From Clostridiales bacterium (GTDB lineage: Bacteria > Bacillota > DSM-16504 > Desulfitibacterales > JAICDB01): DNA of 33,055 nt. Location: NCBI GenBank assembly GCA_020063565.1, contig JAICDB010000001.1:1-33055 (forward strand), in the 5' to 3' direction. How positions within the stretch are numbered: position 1 is the first letter of the stretch; every line of letters begins with the position of its first letter. The notes below the pieces were generated by a model. The model saw nothing but the letters and a program-made list of their open reading frames with translations, was not told the DNA's origin and made no database searches. Below, in pieces: positions 1 through 5,942 of the stretch. The position numbers were made by a program, and so were the translations under genes.

Positions 1-477
1 AAGCTCGGAAGCACATTGCACCAAATGGTAACGGAACCTGGTAATCCTTTGCAGAGCTAGGAAATTAACATCCGGGACATGGCCTTGAGGAACCCTGCCG
101 AAACGTAGTCTATCAGCAATCACAAAGGAATCCATGATGTCGGTTTTATCCACATCAGGATAAGAACTGCGAAAGTTGCTGACAATCTTGGGATTTAAAG
201 GTAACACCTGGGCTTGGGTTTCTCTGAACGATGCCTCAGAACTGAGAAAATTTAACAAGGGAAACCAGTAAAGAGCTGTGGCCTCCATACCGATGGTCAA
301 TTTCTCAAAATCACCATTTTCCATGATGGCATTGAGATGATCAACCATGGCAAGGGCGCCGGGCAGATTATTAGCAAAGCTTAACGATTTACCGATGGTA
401 CTACCATCACCGTCCGTCAAGCAAAGCTGGTTATTCTCTAAACTGACATCAATCCCGGCAAAAAGCTTATTACTCAC
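1..477 (-). CDS. IS110-family transposase, N-terminal 159 residues (partial)
   Basis: The frame is open from a GTG at 477 to the window edge, with AAAGGTGG about 8 bases upstream as ribosome binding site. The product starts VSNKLFAGIDVSLENNQ. This matches the RuvC-like DEDD domain of IS110 transposases: the first catalytic Asp lies in FAGIDVS, the Glu in IGMEATALYWFP, and further Asp candidates in DVDKTDIMDSFVIADRLR. The family normally has about 400 residues with a C-terminal serine-containing Tnp domain, so roughly the last 60 percent is outside the window. No stop or frameshift is seen in the visible part, so it could be intact. Family assignment is confident; activity is unknown. Confidence 0.85.
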   Translation of the reverse strand, partial: MSNKLFAGIDVSLENNQLCLTDGDGSTIGKSLSFANNLPGALAMVDHLNAIMENGDFEKLTIGMEATALYWFPLLNFLSSEASFRETQAQVLPLNPKIVSNFRSSYPDVDKTDIMDSFVIADRLRFGRVPQGHVPDVNFLALQRITRFRYHLVQCASEL

Positions 478-499
478 AAAATCACCACCTTTGAAAAGT

Positions 500-675
500 T
501 TAAAAAGTCAATTGGAATAGGGGTCCCAGCACCCCTGACAAGCTCAACATCCTCGCCAGAATTAGAATTCGAAGAAACAAACTGCGCGTTAGAAGTACCT
601 ACCAGGGGAGGGGGTACACTCTTAAAAAGAAGTCACCAAAAGGTGCAACAAGGAGGGGTCGTACTTCCCCTATAC
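500..675 (-). ncRNA. Candidate IS110 bridge RNA in the transposase leader
   Basis: Read on the minus strand, this leader forms several short hairpins in a row: AGGGG/CCCCT (667-671 with 654-658), CACC/GGTG (634-645), GTACC/GGTAC around a G/C-rich loop (595-599 with 613-617), and AGGGGT/ACCCCT around a 6-base loop (531-536 with 519-524). IS110-group elements are known to transcribe a structured bridge RNA of roughly 150-250 bases from this position, whose internal loops pair with target and donor DNA. The RNA ends and the guide loops cannot be assigned without the element's other end, so this is a positional and structural inference. Confidence 0.4.
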
Positions 676-834
676 CATTAAGGATTATGCTGGAAAAACC
701 CTAATTTGTAAACACTTTTTAGTTATCAAAGAGCAAAAATAAAATTTTTTTGAGTGCTCTTAAACCCTGTAATTATAAGGTTTTAGGTTCTCAAATTTAA
801 GTTAATTTAATTTTATACGAGAGAGGGATTGTAA
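676..834. other. AT-rich gap between the IS110 end and the MFS remnant
   Basis: No open frame with a ribosome binding site was found. A 7-bp hairpin (AAGAGCA 729-735 with TGCTCTT 755-761) encloses an A/T-tract loop. It may be an old terminator or attenuator in the leader of the former transporter gene. The rest looks like a promoter-containing leader, but no convincing -35/-10 pair stands out. Confidence 0.3.
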
Positions 835-1087
835 GTGGAAAAACAAATAGATAAGAAAAAACTGGCAATACAGTTCGTGCTGCTGTTTGCTATAGTCAGT
901 GCATTGGGTGATGTGACCTATGAAGGAGCAAGGAGTGTATATGGCACATATCTTGGATTTTTAGGTGCCAGTGCGGTATCTATATGAAAATTCTATTGTA
1001 ACTACTATTTCGTTTGTTTTAATAGTTGAGATGTTAGCCCTTATTATTTATATAGGATTTATGAAAAAATTTAATTGGAGGAAATAA
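835..1087 (+). pseudogene. Major facilitator superfamily transporter, internal deletion remnant
   Basis: A GTG at 835 behind GAGAGGG opens a frame of 50 codons with the N-terminus typical of one MFS subfamily: a basic start, a first membrane helix, then the conserved SALGDVTYEGARSVYG and YLGFLGASAVS. It stops at a TGA (985-987). From about 983 a different frame encodes a final membrane helix (SIVTTISFVLIVEMLALII) and a basic tail, FMKKFNWRK, ending at TAA 1085-1087. An intact family member has about 400 residues, so some 300 residues and the frame were lost between the two ends. The next gene starts 4 bases later, suggesting they were once co-transcribed. The identity of the N-terminal part is fairly sure; that the C-terminal part came from the same gene is inference. 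Confidence 0.7.
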
Positions 1088-1090
1088 TCC

Positions 1091-1369
1091 ATGGCATTTA
1101 AAGATTACATTAAGAGTATAAAGATAAATGCTAAAAAGTTGAAGAAAGAAATAGGGACATTATATTTAGCCTATAAAAGAAAAGATGTTCCATGGTATGC
1201 TAAAGTCTCCATTGCAATAAGATTGATACCAAGTGATATTATAGAAGAATGCAGAAAACAATCTGAAGAAATATTTAAAGATGGAAAACCCGGAAATTGG
1301 ATTGCAGGGGGAATAATTCTCTTAATATGGGTTTCAATAATTTTACTTATTGTAATGAAGTTAATATAA
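1091..1369 (+). CDS. DUF1232 (YkvA-like) membrane protein, core apparently deleted
   Basis: The ATG at 1091 follows TTGGAGGAAATAATCC, a good ribosome binding site. The 92-residue product has the N-terminal flank seen before a DUF1232 domain (LYLAYKRKDVPWYAKVSIAI) and the flank seen after it (RLIPSDIIEECRKQ), then a C-terminal membrane helix at about 70-91. The usual middle, an ALSPIDLIPDFIP-type segment of roughly 36 residues, is missing, and the two flanks are joined in frame between IAI and RLIP. Function of DUF1232 proteins is unknown; without the core this one is probably non-functional although still translatable. It lies directly after the MFS remnant, which is also internally deleted. 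Confidence 0.7.
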   Translation: MAFKDYIKSIKINAKKLKKEIGTLYLAYKRKDVPWYAKVSIAIRLIPSDIIEECRKQSEEIFKDGKPGNWIAGGIILLIWVSIILLIVMKLI

Positions 1370-1378
1370 CGAAAAAAT

Positions 1379-1474
1379 CTGTAGACATACCCCATCCGAG
1401 GATCCCCACGCCTGATTCCACCTGCGGTGTGGCTACCCCTCTCGCCTTATCCCCAAAATATTTAAATAAATAAA
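1379..1474. repeat. Dispersed ~90-bp repeat, copy 1
   Basis: Begins CTGTAGACATACCCCATCC, has CTGCGGTGTG in the middle and ends with CCCAAAATATTTAAATAAAT. The same three blocks in the same order and orientation occur at 2139-2223, with diverged spacers between them. It lies between the DUF1232 gene and mntA, outside coding sequence. Its nature (miniature element, IS end or duplicated intergenic region) is not recognised. Confidence 0.75.
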
Positions 1475-1567
1475 AAAGAGGTTTGCAGTAAGGCATATCT
1501 AATATGGTATAATTAGGATATAGGGCAAAATTGATTATAGAAGAGTTTATTAACATGAGGTGGTATT

Positions 1568-1885
1568 ATGTATATCAATGTAAAAAATAATATAGAAATA
1601 GAAAAGTTAAAGAGAATTATGATAGAGAATAATTTATTTGATAAATATAATCTAAGCCAAATCGGTGTTTTTGGTTCTGCCGCAAGAGGAGAACAAGCCA
1701 ATGATCTTGATATATTAATCAACGGTGAGGTAGATTACAGGCAATTAATTGATTTTAGAGACGAACTTGAAAAACTGCTAAACAAAAAAGTTGATGTTGT
1801 CATTGAAAAGTATGCCAATCCCATTGTACTATATAGAGCTAGAAAGGAGATCAGGCATATTAATTTTGATGAATTAGAAAAATAA
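1568..1885 (+). CDS. MNT-type minimal nucleotidyltransferase (MntA-like), orphan
   Basis: A 105-residue protein of the polymerase-beta nucleotidyltransferase fold. It has the GS motif (residues 36-37) in VFGSAARGEQ, the paired acidic residues D46 and D48 in NDLDIL, and a third Asp, D76, in KKVDVVIE, so all three metal ligands are present. Such proteins are usually the antitoxin of HEPN/MNT pairs, adding AMP to a HEPN (DUF86) ribonuclease encoded next door. Here no HEPN gene follows; a transposon end begins 7 bases after the stop. Eight residues separate GS from the first Asp, two fewer than in many family members, which may reflect a small deletion or a subfamily. The start ATG follows GAGGTGGTATT. 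The nucleotidyltransferase call is sure; an antitoxin role is inference. Confidence 0.75.
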   Translation: MYINVKNNIEIEKLKRIMIENNLFDKYNLSQIGVFGSAARGEQANDLDILINGEVDYRQLIDFRDELEKLLNKKVDVVIEKYANPIVLYRARKEIRHINFDELEK

Positions 1886-1902
1886 TTTATTTGTCCAATC
1901 AA

Positions 1903-1958
1903 AATAAAGTCTGCAGAAAGACAATAAAGTCTGCAGAATAATAACAAACATTGCAGAA
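1903..1958 (+). repeat. 20-bp-period iterons, probable TnsB binding sites
   Basis: AATAAAGTCTGCAGAA occurs exactly at 1903-1918 and 1923-1938, and a weaker copy ending TTGCAGAA lies at 1943-1958, so the CTGCAGAA core recurs every 20 bases (1911, 1931, 1951). A fourth core is at 2017-2024, off register. Regularly spaced ~20-bp sites just inside a TGT terminus are typical of the ends bound by TnsB/TniA-class transposases. Confidence 0.65.
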
Positions 1959-2138
1959 AAACCTCGTGTGTGCTTGCAAGAGAAATATTGTTAACATTCA
2001 CGGGGTGTTTTTATGCCTGCAGAACGAATACACTGGTGTAATCAAAACGAATGACTTATCCAGTGGGGTATAACTGACCCGAAGGATGTAACCGACCATA
2101 GCCTTTACCACTCTACACGATCTGAAGCACATATCACA
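1959..2138. other. Interior of the transposon left end, no intact gene
   Basis: Together with the iterons this is part of the 335-base stretch without a gene between 1886 and 2220. An ATG at 2013 behind CACGGGGTG opens 13 codons (MPAERIHWCNQNE) to a TGA. The same frame then runs open through IQWGITDPKDVTDH to a TAG at 2142-2144, inside the second repeat copy. This might be the ruined start of the first transposition gene, but I do not recognise it. Confidence 0.35.
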
Positions 2139-2223
2139 CTGTAGACATACCCCATCCACTTTTTCCATCTGCGGTGTGCTAACCCCCTATCTTCCAATAA
2201 CCCAAAATATTTAAATAAATAAA
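2139..2223. repeat. Dispersed ~90-bp repeat, copy 2
   Basis: Shares the opening CTGTAGACATACCCCATCC, the central CTGCGGTGTG and the closing CCCAAAATATTTAAATAAAT with the copy at 1379-1474; the spacers differ and this copy is about 11 bases shorter. It sits exactly between the broken early frame and the TnsB-like remnant, so it marks a junction inside the transposon relic. Confidence 0.75.
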
Positions 2224-2239
2224 GAAATATGGACAGCGG

Positions 2240-2488
2240 GTGTATAGGTGTATTCCCTTGGAATTATGGAATTGGGGTATTACTAACCGTTCTGGAAAGC
2301 TAAGAAGTGTGGATGCCGATACTGTTAAACTATGTCTTATGCCAACGGTTACTGCTACAGTAAAAGGAAAGGGGATAAAATTTAAGAACCTGTACTATAG
2401 TTCCAAAATAACTTTGAAGGAAAAATAGTTTGAAAAGGCCAGAAACAAAGGCTCATGGAAGATACAGATATCCTATGACCCCATTTGA
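2240..2488 (+). pseudogene. TnsB-like (Mu/Tn7-type) transposase, C-terminal remnant with nonsense codon
   Basis: The frame reads LELWNWGITNRSGKLR, then LMPTVTATVKGKGIKFKNLY, which is the C-terminal beta-barrel region of Mu/TnsB/TniA-class DDE transposases (family pattern: LLP...A.VT..GI.F.GL.Y). A TAG at 2426-2428 interrupts it, and the same frame continues FEKARNKGSWKIQISYDP, the usual next block (..W-FEKARxKGSWKVxVSYDP). The TAG therefore most likely replaces a conserved TGG tryptophan. The frame ends at TGA 2486-2488, before the expected end of the protein. The catalytic DDE domain is absent. The first in-frame start-like codon, the GTG at 2240, is probably not a real start. Confidence 0.7.
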
Positions 2489-2505
2489 GAATTATCATTG
2501 CTAAT

Positions 2506-2649
2506 ATGAGAGTAGATTGGGATAGCAGAGATAACGAGATATTGTCCCAGGTGAAAACTGTAGTTTATGATATGCTCAATTTAGATGAAAAGGCTGAGAT
2601 GGTTCAAGAATTTGCAAAGTGCATATATTTTTTATTTGCAACAAGTTAA
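2506..2649 (+). pseudogene. TnsD/TniQ-like C-terminal fragment
   Basis: A 47-codon frame beginning MRVDWDSRDNEILSQVK. The pattern RVDWxxRDxEIL-x-VK is the start of the C-terminal repeat of TnsD-type target-site proteins of Tn7-like elements, normally followed by a P-I-R-I/V-T segment that is replaced here by unrelated sequence. Position right after the TnsB scrap agrees with the tnsB-tnsC-tnsD gene order if a large deletion removed tnsC. No ribosome binding site is evident at 2506. The assignment is from a recalled motif only. Confidence 0.45.
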
Positions 2650-2675
2650 TATTTTATGTAAAATTATTTTTGTGG

Positions 2676-2712
2676 TTATTTTTGGGGAGTAGAGAAATTC
2701 TCTTAAAAATAA
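2676..2712 (+). other. Two-part hairpin upstream of the diguanylate cyclase gene
   Basis: TTATTTTT (2676-2683) pairs with AAAAATAA (2705-2712), and inside it AGAGAA (2691-2696) pairs with TTCTCT (2698-2703). It lies about 70 bases before the start codon. It could be a terminator for the transposon relic or a leader structure. It does not resemble the conserved core of a c-di-GMP riboswitch. Confidence 0.35.
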
Positions 2713-2778
2713 GCCAAAAAATCGATAAATATATTGTTGAGTATTTTCGCAAAGGCGAGGGCCAAAAGGGTGGTTTCG

Positions 2779-3450
2779 ATGAAAGAGAAAATGTATAAAT
2801 ATGCTCCTGTTGTTTTATTGTCAGGCGGATTAATCTTATGGCTTATCACATCTTTAATAGATAGATATTACAACCATAATCACGGTTTGGTATGGATGCC
2901 GTTTTTAATAATTCAGATGATAATTATCACAATCTGCGGCATTTTACTTAAAAAGTTGCACCTGCAGGTACATACTGATACGCTAACCGGCCTGCACAAC
3001 AGAAAATATTTTTATGCAAAACTATACGAACTAAAAACTAAAGGTCCAATTTCACTGCTCCTAATAGATCTTGACAATTTTAAAAGTATAAATGATACAT
3101 ACGGGCACATGGCAGGAGATCAAGTATTACAGCAATTTGCCGAATTTCTACAAAGCAACACAAGAAAAAATGATATAATTGCCCGATGGGGCGGGGATGA
3201 ATTTGCGGTAATTTTCCCCAAAACTGATTCCAAAGAGGCTTTTAAAGTTGCGGACAGAATCAGAGCGATAGTAGAAAATCACCTTTTTTCTTATGGAAAT
3301 ATTACATTTAAAACTACTGTGAGTATCGGCATCGCCTCAATAAAAGAAGGAGCAGTTATTGGCACAGAACAATTCATTAAAATTGCCGATGAAGCCCTCT
3401 ACAGGGCAAAAGAAAAAAAGAATTTTATTGTAACAGTTTCGGAAGGTTAA
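2779..3450 (+). CDS. Membrane-anchored GGDEF diguanylate cyclase
   Basis: Synthesises cyclic di-GMP from two GTP at the membrane. The start chosen is the ATG at 2779 behind AAAGGGTGG; a TTG 45 bases upstream extends the frame but has no binding site. The 223-residue product has two membrane helices (about 7-25 and 42-60) with almost no external loop domain, then a GGDEF domain beginning at DTLTGLHNRKYF. The active-site motif GGDEF is intact at 138-142 and the product-inhibition site RxxD is present at 129-132 (RKND), so the enzyme is predicted active and feedback-controlled. No sensory PAS, GAF or receiver domain is present. It stands alone between the transposon relic and the ars operon, with only a weak CGCTT/AAGCG hairpin after it. 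Confidence 0.9.
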   Translation: MKEKMYKYAPVVLLSGGLILWLITSLIDRYYNHNHGLVWMPFLIIQMIIITICGILLKKLHLQVHTDTLTGLHNRKYFYAKLYELKTKGPISLLLIDLDNFKSINDTYGHMAGDQVLQQFAEFLQSNTRKNDIIARWGGDEFAVIFPKTDSKEAFKVADRIRAIVENHLFSYGNITFKTTVSIGIASIKEGAVIGTEQFIKIADEALYRAKEKKNFIVTVSEG

Positions 3451-3516
3451 AGTTAAAAACGCTTTCTTATAAGCGATATCATAAAATAACTTTTTAAAAT
3501 AGTTTACAAAAAAATG

Positions 3517-3545
3517 TTAAAATATTTTTCTTTTTTTGTTATAAT
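3517..3545 (+). promoter_or_regulatory. Predicted sigma-A promoter of the arsenic operon
   Basis: A perfect -10 TATAAT (3540-3545) lies 17 bases after a poor -35 candidate, TTAAAA (3517-3522), in very AT-rich DNA. The -10 is about 40 bases before the arsR start and just upstream of the palindrome at 3553-3568. Confidence 0.55.
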
Positions 3546-3552
3546 CATATTA

Positions 3553-3568
3553 ACATATTTAAATATGT
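3553..3568. promoter_or_regulatory. Perfect 16-bp palindrome, probable ArsR operator
   Basis: ACATATTTAAATATGT is self-complementary over its full length. It begins 8 bases downstream of the TATAAT -10 element and so overlaps the expected transcription start, where a repressor would block the polymerase. ArsR/SmtB proteins bind such AT-rich inverted repeats in front of their own genes. The role is inferred from position and symmetry. Confidence 0.65.
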
Positions 3569-3586
3569 AGTTGGGAGGATTATAAT

Positions 3587-3922
3587 GTGAAAAAGAAAGC
3601 TGCTTTATTTAAAGCGCTTGGTGATGAAACAAGACTGGAAATCATCAAACTTTTATCAGTGGAAGAACTCTGCGTTTGTGAAATAATGGATAAACTGAGG
3701 ATGTCGCAATCTGCGGTATCACACCATTTGAAAATTTTAAATCAAGCGGAACTCGTTGATTACAGGCGTGAAGGAAAATGGATTTTTTATTCAATCAAAC
3801 CCGGTGCAGTGGACTTATGTCATGATATTATTGATGAACTGTTCTCTTTCAAAAATAAAGAGCAGAGAACAGTTGAGGAAAAGTTAAAGAAATGCTTTTA
3901 TCTAGATAAAAAATCAAGATAA
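3587..3922 (+). CDS. arsR: ArsR-family arsenite-responsive repressor
   Basis: A 111-residue winged-helix regulator starting at GTG 3587 behind GGGAGGATTATAAT. The metal-sensing pair C29 and C31 lies in ELCVCE, the classical As(III)/Sb(III) site of ArsR, and the recognition helix is around [13 protein letters not shown] (39-51). The wing is [13 protein letters not shown]. Arsenite binding is expected to release DNA and open the operon. The gene precedes the arsenite exporter by 38 bases and follows the palindromic operator, supporting autoregulation. Length is normal for the family. Confidence 0.92.
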   Translation: MKKKAALFKALGDETRLEIIKLLSVEELCVCEIMDKLRMSQSAVSHHLKILNQAELVDYRREGKWIFYSIKPGAVDLCHDIIDELFSFKNKEQRTVEEKLKKCFYLDKKSR

Positions 3923-3960
3923 TAGAAAAAATGCTACTAAAAACTAGAGGAGGAATTTAC

Positions 3961-5031
3961 ATGTCAGAAAAAAGACGATTATCACTGCTTGACAGATTTC
4001 TAACAGTCTGGATATTTTTGGCTATGGCAGCCGGAGTTGCTATAGGGTATGTATTTCCCGGTTTTGCTAACTTTTTAGATAGACTTTCCATAGGTACAAC
4101 TTCTATCCCCATTGCAGTGGGATTAATAGTAATGATGTATCCACCTCTGGCAAAGGTGAAGTATGAGGAACTGGGAAAAGTGTTTAAAAACGGTAAGGTG
4201 CTTGCATTATCCCTGATCCAGAACTGGATTATAGGTCCTATATTAATGTTTATTTTGGCAGTAGTTTTTTTACACAATTACCCTGAATATATGGTTGGTC
4301 TAATTCTAATTGGTCTGGCAAGATGCATTGCAATGGTTATTGTTTGGAATTCACTGGCCGATGGTGATTCGGAGTATGCCGCAGCACTGGTAGCATTCAA
4401 TTCAATATTCCAGGTATTATTTTATTCAGTATATGCATATATTTTCATTACTGTTCTGCCTGACATTTTAGGCCTGCAAGGAATGAAAGTAGATATTTCC
4501 ATGGGTGAAGTAGCTCAAAGTGTTTTGATTTACCTGGGTATTCCTTTTGCAGCCGGGTTCATTACCCGCTTTTCTCTGGTAAGATCTCGAGGGAATAACT
4601 GGTATGAAACAAATTTTGTTCCTAAGATAAGTCCGCTTGCATTAATAGCACTTTTATTTACAATTGTTGTGATGTTTTCATTAAAAGGAAGTTATATCGT
4701 ACAACTTCCTATGGATGTTGTTAGAATAGCAATTCCGCTTCTTATATATTTTGTAACCATGTTTCTTGTTTCATTCTTTATCAGCATGAAGCTGGGAGTA
4801 AACTACGGTCAGACAACCAGTCTTTCTTTTACTGCCGGCAGTAATAACTTTGAACTGGCAATTGCTGTTGCAGTGGCCGTATTCGGAATCAATTCGGGCC
4901 AGGCATTTGCAGCCGTCATTGGTCCCCTTATTGAGGTTCCCGTTATGATAGGTCTGGTAAATGTAGCGTTAGGATTTGGAAGAAAGTATTTTGATTCCAA
5001 GGGTAAACCTAAAAGGTTAAATCCACAATAA
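3961..5031 (+). CDS. acr3: ACR3-family arsenite efflux permease
   Basis: Exports arsenite across the cytoplasmic membrane. The frame is open from 3931, but the ATG at 3961 follows AGAGGAGGAATTTAC and begins the family N-terminus, [20 protein letters not shown], giving 356 residues, the usual length. About ten membrane helices are visible. The signature block [19 protein letters not shown] contains the conserved cysteine (C122) needed for transport, and [19 protein letters not shown] is the second conserved intramembrane segment. It is the second gene of the ars operon. No arsC reductase or arsA ATPase is in the window, so arsenate reduction would have to come from elsewhere. Sometimes annotated arsB, but it belongs to the ACR3 group rather than ArsB. 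Confidence 0.95.
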   Translation: MSEKRRLSLLDRFLTVWIFLAMAAGVAIGYVFPGFANFLDRLSIGTTSIPIAVGLIVMMYPPLAKVKYEELGKVFKNGKVLALSLIQNWIIGPILMFILAVVFLHNYPEYMVGLILIGLARCIAMVIVWNSLADGDSEYAAALVAFNSIFQVLFYSVYAYIFITVLPDILGLQGMKVDISMGEVAQSVLIYLGIPFAAGFITRFSLVRSRGNNWYETNFVPKISPLALIALLFTIVVMFSLKGSYIVQLPMDVVRIAIPLLIYFVTMFLVSFFISMKLGVNYGQTTSLSFTAGSNNFELAIAVAVAVFGINSGQAFAAVIGPLIEVPVMIGLVNVALGFGRKYFDSKGKPKRLNPQ

Positions 5032-5052
5032 AGAATGAAAGGAAGGGTTATG

Positions 5053-5769
5053 ATGAGGTTGGCTGTGTTTGCCGACGTTCACAGCAATATACATGCTCTT
5101 AAAGCTGTTTTAGAAGATATAGCTTCTAAAGAAGTTGATGAAATAATCTGTGCCGGTGATCTTGTAGGTTATGGAGCATTTCCGAATGAGGTTATCGAGG
5201 AAATTAAAAATAGCAATATTAAAACTGTCATGGGAAATTATGATGACGGTGTAGGATTTCAGAGACTAATCTGTGGTTGTGATTACAAAGATGCCAAGTC
5301 CCAGGATCTTGGTGAAAAATCGATTCTTTGGACTAAAAAAAATACTTCGGGGGATAATAAGGAATTTTTGCGGTCCCTGCCCCATGAACTTTACCTTAAT
5401 ATCTCTGGTAGAAAAATTAAAATAGTACATGGGAGCCCCCGTAGACTGAACGAATATCTTTTTGAAGATTTTCCCGAAGGTGAACTGGAGAAAATATTTT
5501 CAGAACATCCATGTGATATTTTAATCTGCGGACATACTCACCTTCCGTATAAAAGAAACGTTAACAATAAAATTATTATAAATGTAGGGAGTGTTGGCAA
5601 ACCTAAAAACGGTAGCCCGGATGCCATGTATGCATTAATAGAAATAGATAATGAAGTTAAATGTGAATTTATTTCGGTAAAATATGATTATGAATCAGCT
5701 GCCAGGGCGATAGAAGAGAGTGAATTGCCTGATGAATTTGCAGAAATAATTCGTACAGGGAAGTCTTAA
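5053..5769 (+). CDS. Calcineurin-like metallophosphoesterase in the ars operon
   Basis: A 238-residue two-metal phosphoesterase. All motifs are present: FADVHSN near the start, CAGDLVGYG, GNYDD, VHGSPR and CGHTH. GNYDD replaces the more usual GNHD, so the histidine of that block is absent, as in the YfcE/MJ0936-like branch. The ATG at 5053 sits 5 bases after AAAGGAAGGG; ATGs at 5035 and 5050 are also in frame. It starts 21 bases after the exporter stop with no terminator between, so it is the third ars gene. Related phosphoesterases do occur in arsenic islands, but the substrate is not known; hydrolysis of an arsenic or phosphate ester is speculation. Confidence 0.85.
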   Translation: MRLAVFADVHSNIHALKAVLEDIASKEVDEIICAGDLVGYGAFPNEVIEEIKNSNIKTVMGNYDDGVGFQRLICGCDYKDAKSQDLGEKSILWTKKNTSGDNKEFLRSLPHELYLNISGRKIKIVHGSPRRLNEYLFEDFPEGELEKIFSEHPCDILICGHTHLPYKRNVNNKIIINVGSVGKPKNGSPDAMYALIEIDNEVKCEFISVKYDYESAARAIEESELPDEFAEIIRTGKS

Positions 5770-5810
5770 AAAGTTTAATAAGAAGATATTTTATCGGAAA
5801 GTACTGTTTT

Positions 5811-5845
5811 AAGAGGGAATCGATCAGGTTGATTCCCTCTTTCTA
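5811..5845 (+). terminator. Rho-independent terminator of the ars operon
   Basis: AAGAGGGAATC (5811-5821) pairs perfectly with GATTCCCTCTT (5831-5841) around a 9-base loop. The T-tract is short (TTCTAG), but the 11-bp stem right after the last ars gene makes the role clear. Confidence 0.75.
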
Positions 5846-5942
5846 GTGTATAATTTTACTTGTTTTAGGTTTTTATGGTAGAATGCTATTTAAATGTGAT
5901 ATTTTGTGGAAATTACAGTATTATACAAGTTGGCCTTCTTTT

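Larger units (their letters stand above)
1..690 (-). mobile_element. IS110-family insertion sequence, 5' part, cut by window edge
   Basis: The minus strand carries the N-terminal part of an IS110-type transposase preceded by about 200 bases of GC-richer, hairpin-rich DNA that codes for nothing. A long structured non-coding left end upstream of the recombinase is the layout known for the IS110 subgroup; the IS1111 subgroup has it downstream. The outer boundary is not marked by terminal inverted repeats, which this family usually lacks, so position 690 is only where composition returns to AT-rich. The rest of the element lies beyond base 1. Confidence 0.7.
1892..2649 (+). mobile_element. Decayed Tn7-like transposon (left end plus tnsB and tnsD scraps)
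   Basis: Starting at TGTCC (1892), three sites with a 20-bp period form a TnsB-type end array. Downstream lie a TnsB-like C-terminus (2240-2488) and a TnsD-like fragment (2506-2649) in the order and orientation expected inside a Tn7-like element, but with nearly all of tnsA, tnsB, tnsC and tnsD missing. No right end or matching target duplication was recognised, so the right boundary is uncertain. The combination of end array and two gene scraps makes the assignment better than any one part alone. Confidence 0.6.

Noticed and set aside
1892-1960. CRISPR array, because of the regular short repeats
   Set aside because: The repeat period is only 20 bases with almost no spacer, there are three units, and no cas genes are nearby; a transposon end fits better.
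2650-2778. c-di-GMP riboswitch before the diguanylate cyclase
   Set aside because: Only a simple A/T hairpin is present; none of the conserved riboswitch core sequences could be found.
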